A stretch of 64,000 nucleotides of DNA from Rhodobacterales bacterium HTCC2255 (GCA_000153745.1 DS022282.1:1-64000), one strand, 5' to 3'; shown: positions 1 to 8,842, counted from the first letter of the stretch. Notes: generated by a model not told the origin, from the letters alone. Program-made: numbers and translations.

Positions 1-1
1 C

Positions 2-67
2 TACTCATTCTGGGCAGATTATCGTGATGATATCGATGCTAAATTCCAAGCATGGTTAGCTAAATAA
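2..67 (+). CDS. C-terminal end of an ABC solute-binding protein (partial)
   Basis: Only the last 21 codons are in the window. They end in FQAWLAK followed by TAA, and the gene continues upstream of position 1. The fragment is too short to identify by itself. Its place directly before two polyamine-type permease genes, with a terminator-like hairpin between, makes a periplasmic substrate-binding protein of the same ABC importer the best guess. That is inference from context; the fragment holds no diagnostic motif. Confidence 0.5.
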   Translation, partial: YSFWADYRDDIDAKFQAWLAK

Positions 68-73
68 ACTTTT

Positions 74-104
74 AAGGCGCGAAGGTCTCTTCGCGCCTTT
101 TATT
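74..104 (+). terminator. Terminator-like hairpin between binding protein and permease genes
   Basis: A perfect 9-bp stem (GGCGCGAAG paired with CTTCGCGCC) closes a 4-nt loop and is followed by TTTTATT. It lies 7 nt after the stop of the upstream gene and about 30 nt before the first permease. It probably acts as a partial terminator, giving more binding protein than permease. The stem is seen; the attenuation role is inference. Confidence 0.75.
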
Positions 105-131
105 CAATTTTAAGTGAATAGAATTAAAAAT

Positions 132-1394
132 ATGAGTGACACTAATACAGTATTGGCGAATGACGGCACCTCGCTTAAGAGAAGCCTTGCAAAATCATTG
201 AGGCGCCAAAAAATCAGAGCGCTTATGCTAATTGCACCACTTTTATTTTTTGTACTATTAACTTTTATTGCACCTATTGGCGATATGTTGTTTCGTTCAG
301 TTGAAAATAACATAGTTTCAGATACCCTTCCACGAACGGTTAAAGTGTTATCCAATTGGGATAGTAAAACTGGAATAGCTCCTGATGAAGAAGTTTTTGA
401 AGCTCTTGCTCTGGATTTGAAGCTTGCAGTAAAAAGCAAACTACACACCAAGCTTGGATCCCGATTGAATTATGAGAAAACGGGTATTTCTTCATTGATT
501 AGACAAACTGGTAGGAAAGTTAAAAAGTTAGATATTGAAGCTACGCCATCTTTTAAAGCTGCATTTGAGAAAATGAATAAAAAATGGATGGATCCTGCAA
601 TTTGGCAAACAATACAACAGTTTTCTAGTAAATATACTGATGGATATTTTCTAGCTGCTGCAGACTTGACGAGAGCTGCAGATGGCATTCAAAGCGTTGA
701 TGAAGATAAAAAAATATACTTCAAGCTGTTCGTTAGAACTCTATATATGAGCTTGGGTATTACATTCATGTGTATTCTTTTAGGTTATCCAATAGCGTTT
801 CTATTGGCTACTTTGCCTATGAGAACCTCTAATGTCTTGATGATATTAGTACTATTGCCATTCTGGACATCATTGTTAGTTCGAACATCAGCTTGGAAAG
901 TTCTGTTGCAAAATCAGGGTGTGATAAATGATTTTCTCGTCTGGATAGGGATTATTGCTGATGGAAATCGGCTTGAGCTAATTAATAATGTGACTGGTAC
1001 AGTTATAGCGATGACACACATTCTGTTACCATTTATGATTTTACCATTGTATTCCGTTATGAAAACTATTCCGCCAACATATATGCGGGCTGCAAAATCT
1101 ATGGGTGCCAATGATTTCATGGCATTTAGGCGTGTATACTTCCCACAAAGTATTCCAGGTATTGGTGCGGGCTCAATCTTAGTATTTATACTTGCGATTG
1201 GATATTATATTACTCCAGAAATCGTTGGTGGTACAAAAGGCGTATTTATTTCCAACAGAATTGCTTATCATATATCATCTAGCTTGAATTGGGGGCTGGG
1301 CGCTGCATTAGGGGCAATCCTACTAGTTGTAGTTTTAGCTCTTTACTGGCTTTACGATAAATTCGTTGGCATCGATAACGTGAAATTAGGATAA
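132..1394 (+). CDS. ABC transporter permease, PotB-like
   Basis: Inner-membrane permease of a polyamine/opine-type ABC importer. One hydrophobic helix lies near residues 30-55 (counted from the ATG). A polar, probably periplasmic stretch of about 140 residues follows before the remaining helices, which start near residue 200. The EAA loop that contacts the ATPase is visible (AAKSMGANDFMAFRRVYFPQ). The ATG at 132 was preferred to the in-frame GTG at 114, which would add six residues; neither has a strong Shine-Dalgarno sequence. At about 420 residues it is longer than the usual PotB of about 280-300 because of the polar insertion. It is followed after 5 nt by the second permease. No ATPase gene is seen; it must lie upstream or elsewhere. 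Substrate unknown. Confidence 0.85.
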   Translation: MSDTNTVLANDGTSLKRSLAKSLRRQKIRALMLIAPLLFFVLLTFIAPIGDMLFRSVENNIVSDTLPRTVKVLSNWDSKTGIAPDEEVFEALALDLKLAVKSKLHTKLGSRLNYEKTGISSLIRQTGRKVKKLDIEATPSFKAAFEKMNKKWMDPAIWQTIQQFSSKYTDGYFLAAADLTRAADGIQSVDEDKKIYFKLFVRTLYMSLGITFMCILLGYPIAFLLATLPMRTSNVLMILVLLPFWTSLLVRTSAWKVLLQNQGVINDFLVWIGIIADGNRLELINNVTGTVIAMTHILLPFMILPLYSVMKTIPPTYMRAAKSMGANDFMAFRRVYFPQSIPGIGAGSILVFILAIGYYITPEIVGGTKGVFISNRIAYHISSSLNWGLGAALGAILLVVVLALYWLYDKFVGIDNVKLG

Positions 1395-1399
1395 AACAC

Positions 1400-2251
1400 A
1401 TGGCTCTCCCTATCTACGCCTCTCCAATGCAAAAGACTTGGTATTATACTTTTCGTGTTATCTGTGGGTTGGTTTTCTTTTTCTTAGTTTTCCCAATTAT
1501 GGTAATCATACCACTTTCATTTAATGCTCAGGATTTCTTTACGTTTACTCCAGAAATGCTTGCTTTCAAATCTGAGGGTTATTCTTTTAAACATTATGAT
1601 GATTTCTTCACAAATCAAGACTGGCAACATGCCCTGAAAAATTCATTAAGAATTGCCCCTATGGCAACAGTGCTGTCTGTTTCATTTGGAACGCTTGCGG
1701 CTATTGGTTTGTCGCAGTCACATGTGCCATTTAGAAGAGCCATAATGGCCATAATGATATCACCAATGATTGTTCCTCTGATTATATCAGCATCAGGCAT
1801 GTATTTCTTCTATTCCCGTATTGGCCTTCAAGGCACATATGCTGGGGTTGTTTTAGCGCATGCCGTCCTTGGAGTTCCATTTGTTATCATTACTGTAACT
1901 GCGACACTCGTAGGCTTTGATAAGTCTTTAACACGCGCTGCAGCAAATATGGGGGCAGGGCCAGTTCGCACCTTCTTTAAGATCCAAATGCCTTTAATCT
2001 TACCTGGTGTAATATCTGGAGGATTATTTGCTTTTATAACTTCTTTTGATGAAGTTGTTGTCGTTCTCTTTGTAGGGTCTGCAGGCCAGAAAACACTACC
2101 TTGGCAAATGTTTACTGGTTTGCGTGAGCAAATCAGTCCGACAATTCTGGCTGTTGCTACCATATTGATAGCTATGTCGATTATTCTTTTGACGACACTT
2201 GAATTATTACGTCGCCGATCTGAGCGCTTAAGGGGTATGTCACCTGGTTAA
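1400..2251 (+). CDS. ABC transporter permease, PotC-like
   Basis: Second inner-membrane permease of the same importer, 283 residues, the usual size for PotC-type subunits. About six hydrophobic segments are visible. The EAA loop reads RAAANMGAGPVRTFFKIQMP near residues 180-200. It starts 5 nt after the upstream permease, so the two are co-transcribed and probably form the heterodimeric channel. Its stop overlaps by 4 nt the stop of the convergent AEC transporter gene. Spermidine/putrescine is the usual substrate class for this permease pair, but opines, amino acids or other cationic compounds are also handled by relatives. Confidence 0.87.
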   Translation: MALPIYASPMQKTWYYTFRVICGLVFFFLVFPIMVIIPLSFNAQDFFTFTPEMLAFKSEGYSFKHYDDFFTNQDWQHALKNSLRIAPMATVLSVSFGTLAAIGLSQSHVPFRRAIMAIMISPMIVPLIISASGMYFFYSRIGLQGTYAGVVLAHAVLGVPFVIITVTATLVGFDKSLTRAAANMGAGPVRTFFKIQMPLILPGVISGGLFAFITSFDEVVVVLFVGSAGQKTLPWQMFTGLREQISPTILAVATILIAMSIILLTTLELLRRRSERLRGMSPG

Positions 2252-3180
2252 CCCAAAAAGGTTAACCACGCAGTAATTGTAAAAACACTTAGTCCAGTAC
2301 ACACAACAATAGACGTAGCAGATGTTTGCTGCGCTTTATTATACATACTTGCAAATATATATGTATTAATACCCGGTGGCATAGCTGCTATTAACACAGC
2401 TGAATTTCTGACGCCTGTTTCTAAGTCAAAAATGTAAGTTCCCATTACATAAACTAGAATTGGGAAAATAAATAATTTGATAGTCGCAACAGCTGTAACT
2501 TCAGGTAGATTACTTTTTATTTCATATCTATAGAGGACACCTCCAAGTGCAAATAATGCTAACGGCAATCCACTTCTTGCCATCATTTGAAGTGTAACAT
2601 CAAATGCTTCTGGAAGGGCAAGCCCACTAAAATTGAAAGCAAAGCCAAGTATTAGACCGAGTGCTAAAGTATTTTTAAAAATTGCTTTAATTACTGAGCG
2701 GATAATTTCATTTACGTTATTTCCATTTGCGTGAACTGTTTCCATACAAGTAATACCAAGGATATAACAGAATAGTACATGAACAGATGCTAGCGCATAG
2801 TTTGTTGATAACGCTTCAGCTCCATATGCACGTTCCATAATTGTTAATCCCAACAATATCATATTTGAGAATAAGGTTGTAAAACCCACTGAAACTGCCT
2901 CGTCAGCGGCACGTTTGAAAAATAAATATCCTGTTGTGCAACCTATTATAAAAATGAAAGTCGCGGGAATATAATAAGATGCAAATAATGGGATATTAAA
3001 ATATTCTTTGAGATCTAAATTTGCTACAGCTAAAAATAATAAGCATGGGATTGCATACTTTTGTGCAAACAAAGCCAAAGCATCAATACTACTTTCAGAC
3101 ATTAATTTTCGCCACATTACAATGTAGCCAGTGGCGATAATTAAAAAGACAGGCAAGACAGTAATAAAAATACTGAGCAT
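2248..3180 (-). CDS. AEC (auxin efflux carrier) family transporter
   Basis: A 310-residue protein with about ten hydrophobic segments, the layout of AEC/malonate-type permeases. The N-terminus begins with a membrane helix (MLSIFITVLPVFLIIATGYI). The C-terminal half carries the family's conserved glycine/proline-rich segments (AAMPPGINTYIFA) followed by a final helix. Family members export or import small organic acids, but the substrate cannot be read from the sequence. The gene starts 2 nt from the stop of the MBL hydrolase gene on the same strand, so it may be the last gene of the long minus-strand operon beginning at dac. Confidence 0.85.
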   Translation of the reverse strand: MLSIFITVLPVFLIIATGYIVMWRKLMSESSIDALALFAQKYAIPCLLFLAVANLDLKEYFNIPLFASYYIPATFIFIIGCTTGYLFFKRAADEAVSVGFTTLFSNMILLGLTIMERAYGAEALSTNYALASVHVLFCYILGITCMETVHANGNNVNEIIRSVIKAIFKNTLALGLILGFAFNFSGLALPEAFDVTLQMMARSGLPLALFALGGVLYRYEIKSNLPEVTAVATIKLFIFPILVYVMGTYIFDLETGVRNSAVLIAAMPPGINTYIFASMYNKAQQTSATSIVVCTGLSVFTITAWLTFLG

Positions 3181-3182
3181 AA

Positions 3183-3974
3183 TTAGACCTTAAGTTTTAT
3201 TTGCAATCCGTCATGAGCTGGCACAACATTATCTGGAGTTTCGTTTAATAATGTTAAGTAGTCTAGGTCTACGTGCAAGTTGGTTAAAATAGCTTTTTTT
3301 GGCTTGTATCTATCAATTAAACCTAACGCCTGTTCTAGGTTTACATGACTTGGATGAGGTTTGTATCGCAAACTATCCAGTATCCAGTAATCTAAGTCTC
3401 TCAGTTCAGTATCATTTCTAACTGTTGATATATCTGGAGTGTATAAAACATCGTTAACTTTTATTGCACTCACTAAAATATTACCATGGTCAACATCAAA
3501 CGATGTGAACTTTATTGGACCGCCGGCACCTTGAATTTCAAGGGTTTCTGGTAGGTCGTTCATATCCAATATTGGAGGGTATGGACTTCCTTTGGGTGTT
3601 TTAAAGGCGTAGCCAAACCGCTCAAGAATAGAATTCTTTGTTTGCTTAGATGCAAATACTGGAAGCCGTTTTTGCATGTTAATAACAATCATCCTCAAAT
3701 CATCTAACCCATGTAAATGATCTGCGTGCTCATGTGTGTAAATTACTGCATCTAATTTTCCAATTTTTGCATCTAATAACTGTTGGCGCATGTCTGGTGT
3801 CGTATCAATTAGCACATTTGTCACATTATCGTTGTCAAATCGTTGAATTAACAGCGAGCATCTTTTTCGAAAGTTTTTAACGTTATTTGGATCGCAATTA
3901 CCCCAATGGCCGCCAAGTCTTGGAACGCCACCTGAAGATCCACAACCCAAAATTGTAAATCTAAGTTCTCCCAT
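3183..3974 (-). CDS. MBL-fold metal-dependent hydrolase, PhnP-like
   Basis: Metallo-beta-lactamase-fold hydrolase of 263 residues. The metal-binding signature THEHADHLHGLDDLR is present near residues 80-95. The N-terminal GCGSSGGVPRLGGHWGNCDP is typical of the PhnP-like group that sits beside tatD in many alphaproteobacteria. A late His-containing motif (ILTNLHVDLDY) completes the site. Its ATG overlaps the stop of tatD by 1 nt (TAATG), suggesting translational coupling. Family members are phosphodiesterases; the physiological substrate of this branch is not known. Confidence 0.87.
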   Translation of the reverse strand: MGELRFTILGCGSSGGVPRLGGHWGNCDPNNVKNFRKRCSLLIQRFDNDNVTNVLIDTTPDMRQQLLDAKIGKLDAVIYTHEHADHLHGLDDLRMIVINMQKRLPVFASKQTKNSILERFGYAFKTPKGSPYPPILDMNDLPETLEIQGAGGPIKFTSFDVDHGNILVSAIKVNDVLYTPDISTVRNDTELRDLDYWILDSLRYKPHPSHVNLEQALGLIDRYKPKKAILTNLHVDLDYLTLLNETPDNVVPAHDGLQIKLKV

Positions 3975-4762
3975 TAAATTGCTGCTTTCGAAAATAATCT
4001 GTTGAAATTTTTTGTAGTTTGATTGGCAAACGTTTTGTAATCAACCCCATAAATCTTTGCGCCAACTTCTGCAGTATGAGCAGTATAGGATGGCTCATTT
4101 CTTTTACCTCTAAAGGGAACTGGAGACAAATATGGACTATCTGTTTCAACCAAAACTTGATCAATTGGGACTAATTTAAAAATGCTTCGAAGCTCTTCAC
4201 TTTTCTTAAAAGTAATTATACCTGACATTGAAAGATAAAAGCCCAGTTCTAAAGATAATTTAGCAAGTTCTACCGATGAAGAGAAACAATGCATCACGCA
4301 TTTATATTGACCTTTTTTGAATTCATCTTTTAAAATTTCCGCCATATCTTCATCGGCTGCGCGTGAATGTATTATGAGTGGTAGATCAGTTTCTCGTGCT
4401 GCTTCAATATGAATTTTAAGAGACGTTTTTTGGATCTCTGCACTCTCAGCTGTATAGTGATAGTCTAATCCAGTTTCCCCAATGCCAACCATTTTAGGAT
4501 GTTGAGATATTTCAATTAATTGATCGACACTGGCCAAAGGTTCAGATGCAGCTGACATTGGGTGTGTGCCCGCAGCATAATATACAGCCTCATGCTCTTC
4601 AGCAATTTTGCGAACCGAAGGCTCATTTTTAAGTTTAGTACAAATCGTGACCATGCGCTTCACGCCTGCATCATTGGCACGGGCAACTAAATCTGGAATT
4701 TCCCCTTCAAAATCTGGAAAATCCAAGTGGCAATGGCTATCAACTATGATGTGTTCTGTCAT
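3974..4762 (-). CDS. tatD: TatD-family metal-dependent hydrolase
   Basis: TIM-barrel hydrolase of 262 residues. Metal ligands of the family are visible: DSHCHLDF near the N-terminus, GETGLDYHY, the central PLIIHSRAA, HCFSSS and the C-terminal ETDSPYLSPVPFRGKRNEP. TatD proteins are Mg-dependent nucleases linked to DNA repair and to D-aminoacyl chemistry in some reports; the exact substrate here is not known. It starts 10 nt downstream of holB. In many alphaproteobacteria metG lies between holB and tatD, and here it is absent. Confidence 0.92.
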   Translation of the reverse strand: MTEHIIVDSHCHLDFPDFEGEIPDLVARANDAGVKRMVTICTKLKNEPSVRKIAEEHEAVYYAAGTHPMSAASEPLASVDQLIEISQHPKMVGIGETGLDYHYTAESAEIQKTSLKIHIEAARETDLPLIIHSRAADEDMAEILKDEFKKGQYKCVMHCFSSSVELAKLSLELGFYLSMSGIITFKKSEELRSIFKLVPIDQVLVETDSPYLSPVPFRGKRNEPSYTAHTAEVGAKIYGVDYKTFANQTTKNFNRLFSKAAI

Positions 4763-4772
4763 TTTTTAGCCT

Positions 4773-5888
4773 TTAGTGCTTTTTTGATGTTTCTTCGAAT
4801 TGCAATAACATATCTAGGATCACCATAGACGGGTCAAGGTTAACTGCACGTGCATGACTTGTGCGCTCAGAAATAATTTGTGAAAAGTCAGCCCATTTGC
4901 GAGCAGATTTTGTATCTGGAGCAAGCTCATGAAAAACTTTACTTTCAATTGATAAAGCTGTGTGATTTTCATTTTTTTGCATAGCACCAAATTTTGCAAG
5001 ACGTGAAATAAATAACATGAACAATCGAAGTGTTATTTCATACCTTTCTGCAGCATTTTTACCTGCACAAGAATCTGCCAATTTTTGGATGGATTGCCTG
5101 TTCATTTGCGGAATTTGTTTTGCCAACTGAACAATCGAATTATATATTTCAATGCCGTTGTTCGAAATTAATTCCACTGATGATCCAACGGATCCATTTG
5201 CAAGAATATTGATCTGCTCTTTGTCTTGGGATTGCTCAATATCTAATTGCTCCAAAGCGTTTGCTAAGTCTTCAGATGAAAGGTTGTTACATTTCAATGA
5301 CCTGCACCTTGATCTTATAGTTGGCATGAGACGAAGTGGTTGATGGCTGATTAATAAAATTAAAACCTTTTTTGGCGGTTCTTCTAGTATCTTTAAAAGA
5401 GCGTTTGCAGCTGCGTTATTCATTTCATCTGCTGCGTCGATGATTGCCACTCGCCAGCCGCCATCTGCCGCAGACATGCTAAAAAAGTTTTTCAACTTAC
5501 GTATCTCGTCAACAGTAATATTTTGTTTGAATTTCTTTAGTTTTTCGTCCCAAAGTCGCCTGACCAAATATAGGTTTGGCTCACCCAAAGCATTTATGCG
5601 CTTTGAGACCGGATGATCTGATTGAATATCCAACGTATCTTTTAAGTCTTGATTGATGTCACTTATACTTTGGTTCTGGGATAATATAAATTTTGCAATT
5701 TTGTACCCGAGAGTAGCTTTGCCAATACCCCTTGACCCTGTAATCATCCACGCATGATGAAGACGCTCTGTTTTATATGCATCTAAAAAATCAAATTGAG
5801 GTGAATTATGTCCATATATTATTTGTGTATGGCGTGGATGGTTAGTTCCAATCTGTCGGTCAGCTTCTGGAATTTCAATTTCGTTCAT
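4773..5888 (-). CDS. holB: DNA polymerase III delta' subunit
   Basis: Clamp-loader subunit of 371 residues. It has a Walker-A-like loop (GSRGIGKATLG, residues about 49-59), the ILEEPPKKVLILLISHQP segment and the sensor/SRC-type motif (PTIRSRCRSLKC) that supplies the arginine finger to the neighbouring subunit. The C-terminal half is the helical collar domain. It begins with ATG overlapping the tmk stop by 4 nt (ATGA), a classic coupled junction. The dac-tmk-holB order is standard in alphaproteobacteria. Confidence 0.9.
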   Translation of the reverse strand: MNEIEIPEADRQIGTNHPRHTQIIYGHNSPQFDFLDAYKTERLHHAWMITGSRGIGKATLGYKIAKFILSQNQSISDINQDLKDTLDIQSDHPVSKRINALGEPNLYLVRRLWDEKLKKFKQNITVDEIRKLKNFFSMSAADGGWRVAIIDAADEMNNAAANALLKILEEPPKKVLILLISHQPLRLMPTIRSRCRSLKCNNLSSEDLANALEQLDIEQSQDKEQINILANGSVGSSVELISNNGIEIYNSIVQLAKQIPQMNRQSIQKLADSCAGKNAAERYEITLRLFMLFISRLAKFGAMQKNENHTALSIESKVFHELAPDTKSARKWADFSQIISERTSHARAVNLDPSMVILDMLLQFEETSKKH

Positions 5889-6514
5889 TTAGCGTAATCT
5901 TTAACTATATTTAAAATATCATTTGATACTTCTTCTTTGCTTCTCATGCCATTGATAAGATGGCATCTTGATTTTTCAGTTTTTGATAATTCGCTGAAGC
6001 CATTTCTCAATTTTTTTTGAAATTCTAAGCCAAACTCTTCAAACCGGTCTTCTCCTGAATTTCTAGCCAAGCCACGTGTTAAAGATTTTTCTGGGTCAGT
6101 ATCGATTATAAATGTTATGTCAGGTTCTTTTTTTATTATTATTGAATGTAGCTCATCTACTGTTTGCCTTAGGTCTGCTCTTGCAACGCCTTGGTATACT
6201 CTTGTGGAGTCAACAAACCTATCACATATAACTATTTGATTTTTTGTTAGGGCAGGCTGGATTGTTTTTTCTAGATGATCGCGCCTTGCTGCCGTAAAGA
6301 GCAGTATTTCTGTTTCTGCAGACCATCTATCAGTATCACCGGAAACAAGCAGGGATCGAATGATTTCAGCTCCAATGCTGCCCCCTGGCTCACGAGTTTG
6401 AATGACACTTATCCCTAAATCATTAAGAGCGTCATAAAGAAGTTGTGATTGAGTAGATTTTCCAGAACCATCAATACCTTCAAATGTAATGAATAGGCCG
6501 TCAGTAAAATTCAT
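5885..6514 (-). CDS. tmk: Thymidylate kinase
   Basis: dTMP kinase, which makes dTDP for DNA synthesis. The P-loop FEGIDGSGKSTQ lies at residues about 10-21, the dTMP-binding QTREPGGS follows, and the conserved DRFVDSTRVYQG lies in the middle. Length is about 209 residues, normal for the family. The chosen ATG overlaps the dac stop by 1 nt (TAATG). An in-frame GTG four codons upstream (6526) is possible but would lie inside dac and lacks a better ribosome site. It overlaps holB by 4 nt. Confidence 0.93.
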   Translation of the reverse strand: MNFTDGLFITFEGIDGSGKSTQSQLLYDALNDLGISVIQTREPGGSIGAEIIRSLLVSGDTDRWSAETEILLFTAARRDHLEKTIQPALTKNQIVICDRFVDSTRVYQGVARADLRQTVDELHSIIIKKEPDITFIIDTDPEKSLTRGLARNSGEDRFEEFGLEFQKKLRNGFSELSKTEKSRCHLINGMRSKEEVSNDILNIVKDYAK

Positions 6515-7662
6515 TAATTTGCCCACAATTGGCCACTAATTGCTTTTCTCCCAAGGAGTTCTGCACTTGCTAAGATTTTGTTTAATATTGATCCACTTGC
6601 AACGTCTTTTGAAGCAACAAGATGATGTTCAGATTTGCCAATTTTTGGTGTGCTTACTGTTAAAATAGCAATTCGATCACCTTTTTTTATAGGTGCTGCA
6701 ATTGGACCTTTATAATTTATTTCAATGTCTACATTTTTAAGGGAACCTAGCGGAAATAATCCTGAAATATTATCTTCGGCTATTAAATCAATAGTTTTGT
6801 TTTCGCCTAACCAAACATCAGCTTTAGAAATTACTTCATCTTTTTTAAATAAATCTTTAATTACAAATTGGCGAAATGCCCAATTTGTTAGTTTTTCTGC
6901 CTCATTGGCTCGTGCGGCTTTGGATTCTAGTCCTGTTATCATAAATATTATTCTTCTTTGACCTTGGCGAGCGGATCCAACAAGACCATATCCAGCCTCA
7001 TTAGTATGGCCAGTTTTTAAGCCATCTGCACCAATGCCCAATGGAAGCAATGGGTTTCTATTATTTTGCTTTACACCATCCCATGTAAAAGATGTTTGAG
7101 CAAAGAATGGATAATAATTTGGAAATTCTGTTATTATAATATTTGCTATGGTGACTAAATCGCGGGCACTCATGCGTTGTAATGGATCAGGCCATCCGGT
7201 TGAATTTCCAAACGATGAATTATTCATACCTAACTCTATAGCTCGTTTGGTCATTTGGTCTGCAAAAGCTGTTTCTGTTCCGGCAATATTTTCAGCTACA
7301 GTTATGCATGCATCATTGCCTGATTGCACTATAATACCCTGTATTAAATCACGCACAGATACTCTCTCACCTTCACGTAAGAACATTGTAGACCCACCAA
7401 TTTTAGTGGCACGTTCAGAGACCAAAAACTCTGTATCCATAGCAATTCGTTCATCTCTCAGTGCTTCAAATAGCATGAATAAAGTCATTAGTTTTGACAT
7501 AGATGCGGGTGGAACCCTACGGTCTGCGTCTTTGGCCATTAGTATTGTGCCAGTGGTTTGGTCTATAACCATTGCCGAACGAGCAATCGTATCAAATGCG
7601 TTAACTGGTGATGTTATTAAAGTAATTATAAATATTGTTATTATCTTATAAAAACTTTTCAT
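6514..7662 (-). CDS. dacC: D-alanyl-D-alanine carboxypeptidase (PBP5/6 type)
   Basis: Low-molecular-mass penicillin-binding protein, 382 residues, that trims the terminal D-Ala of peptidoglycan side chains in the periplasm. It has an N-terminal signal peptide (MKSFYKIITIFIITLITSPVNA). All three active-site motifs are visible: SMSK (serine nucleophile and lysine, residues about 54-57), SGN in VQSGNDAC, and KTG in DGLKTGHTNEAGY. The C-terminal part is the beta-rich PBP5_C domain ending in a possible amphipathic anchor. It is the first gene of a five- or six-gene minus-strand operon. Confidence 0.92.
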   Translation of the reverse strand: MKSFYKIITIFIITLITSPVNAFDTIARSAMVIDQTTGTILMAKDADRRVPPASMSKLMTLFMLFEALRDERIAMDTEFLVSERATKIGGSTMFLREGERVSVRDLIQGIIVQSGNDACITVAENIAGTETAFADQMTKRAIELGMNNSSFGNSTGWPDPLQRMSARDLVTIANIIITEFPNYYPFFAQTSFTWDGVKQNNRNPLLPLGIGADGLKTGHTNEAGYGLVGSARQGQRRIIFMITGLESKAARANEAEKLTNWAFRQFVIKDLFKKDEVISKADVWLGENKTIDLIAEDNISGLFPLGSLKNVDIEINYKGPIAAPIKKGDRIAILTVSTPKIGKSEHHLVASKDVASGSILNKILASAELLGRKAISGQLWAN

Positions 7663-7885
7663 TTGATTCCCTCTTTAGTGACATGAAAGACTTCTTTGGC
7701 ATTTAAAATATAATATTTAGCAACAAAAAATCGATATTTTGAACATAAACAAATAATCTAATACTTGGAAGTAACAAATATTAAAAAAAAACAACATCAG
7801 CGTTGATTTGCGCATTCTTTGGGGTTGTATCTGGATTAAAGTCTAATTATCTAGTCAACAACGGATCGATCCCGTTTTATGGCAC

Positions 7886-7973
7886 GGAGAGGTGGCAGAG
7901 TGGTCGAATGCGGCGGTCTTGAAAACCGTTGAACTGCGAGGTTCCCAGGGTTCGAATCCCTGTCTCTCCGCCA
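7886..7973 (+). tRNA. tRNA-Ser (anticodon UGA)
   Basis: An 88-nt class II tRNA with a long variable arm and encoded CCA. The acceptor stem pairs GGAGAGG with TCTCTCC (last pair G-U). The anticodon loop CTTGAAA (7918-7924) gives anticodon TGA at 7920-7922. The T-loop GGTTCGAATCCC type arm is present. The 3' end together with seven following bases (7960-7980) reappears inverted at 10981-11001. Confidence 0.97.
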
Positions 7974-7980
7974 CTTACTG
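7960..7980 (+). repeat. tRNA-Ser 3' end with exact inverted copy 3 kb away (att-like)
   Basis: These 21 nt (the last 14 of tRNA-Ser including CCA, plus seven beyond) match the reverse complement of 10981-11001 without mismatch. tRNA 3' ends are standard attachment sites for tyrosine integrases. A copy at the far side of an accessory stretch is what an integrated element leaves, although the usual copy is direct, not inverted. The identity is seen; the integration origin is inference. Confidence 0.6.
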
Positions 7981-8027
7981 GCTTTAAGTAATTGTTATAT
8001 ATCAATAAAATATAATTTACACATTCT

Positions 8028-8050
8028 TACCCACAATGCTACCCACAATG
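8028..8050 (+). repeat. Two 11-bp direct repeats after tRNA-Ser (possible integrase arm sites)
   Basis: The 11-mer TACCCACAATG occurs at 8028-8038 and again at 8040-8050, one base apart, about 55 nt beyond the tRNA. Short tandem repeats near a tRNA attachment core are typical arm-type binding sites of tyrosine integrases. No integrase gene is present nearby, so this may be a remnant. Confidence 0.45.
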
Positions 8051-8136
8051 AAGTAACTGATTAAGCTGGATAAACATCATTTAATCATGTGCCTGTGCGT
8101 AGGTGTCATGTAAGTGTTGTTTAACCTAAGATATAT

Positions 8137-8817
8137 TTACCAAAAAAGGGAATTTGTATCCATACTAGAGATATTGCCAACTATTTTAGTAAATTGCTCA
8201 CGTTCTACGGCTATTAATTGAAGCCAACCTAATTCATCAGGTTTTGGCAATAAGCATATTAAGTGACTATGCCAGTCTTTAATCCAATATTCAGATTTAA
8301 CAAAGCCCCAATCAAAAAATACTAGCTTATTAGAAGACTGCCAACTTTTTGGGAGGCTTCTACTAGGTATTCTATTTTTGCGAACAAATGGCCCCCAATG
8401 CCTCCAGTCTGAAGTACGAAAACTTTCGTTAAACCTTTGGAAATCTCTTTCTAACCTTCGTCCATCAACGACCCATATCATATCTTTGTAAAAGGTCTCC
8501 CTCGAGAGTTTCTCCTTTAAACTGATTGCAGAATGCTGAAATTCAACAACTAAACCATTTGGTGTTTTGACATCTGCAATATGTTTTTCGCCGTCATCAG
8601 ATAGGTGAACAACTTCTTGCCATTCTTTTGGAAAATTATCTTTCCAATCTCGATGCCATTGAGTTTCATTTTCCCACCAATGGTCACAATTTCTTTTACC
8701 TTTATGCGCCCGATGCCATATCTTTTGTGTGCCACATTTTGCTATTAAGTCACTCTCGCAACATTGGCATATACCATTAGCTTTTGGGGTAGCTTCAATA
8801 CGGCCTTCATTGCTCAT
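8137..8817 (-). CDS. CoiA-like putative nuclease with N-terminal zinc-binding region
   Basis: A 226-residue protein. The N-terminus has a Cys/His-rich segment (CQCC, then WHRAHKG and CDHWW), suggesting a small zinc finger. The motif HIADVKTPNGLVVEFQHSAI resembles the PD-(D/E)xK-type catalytic core (D..ExQ) of CoiA-like proteins, which are linked to DNA uptake and recombination. It lies immediately after tRNA-Ser in accessory DNA. The ATG sits in a short tandem ATGAGCA repeat. The match rests on motif layout alone; whether it cuts DNA is unknown. Confidence 0.6.
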   Translation of the reverse strand: MSNEGRIEATPKANGICQCCESDLIAKCGTQKIWHRAHKGKRNCDHWWENETQWHRDWKDNFPKEWQEVVHLSDDGEKHIADVKTPNGLVVEFQHSAISLKEKLSRETFYKDMIWVVDGRRLERDFQRFNESFRTSDWRHWGPFVRKNRIPSRSLPKSWQSSNKLVFFDWGFVKSEYWIKDWHSHLICLLPKPDELGWLQLIAVEREQFTKIVGNISSMDTNSLFW

Positions 8818-8842
8818 TGCTCATTGCGTATTTCATAAAAAC

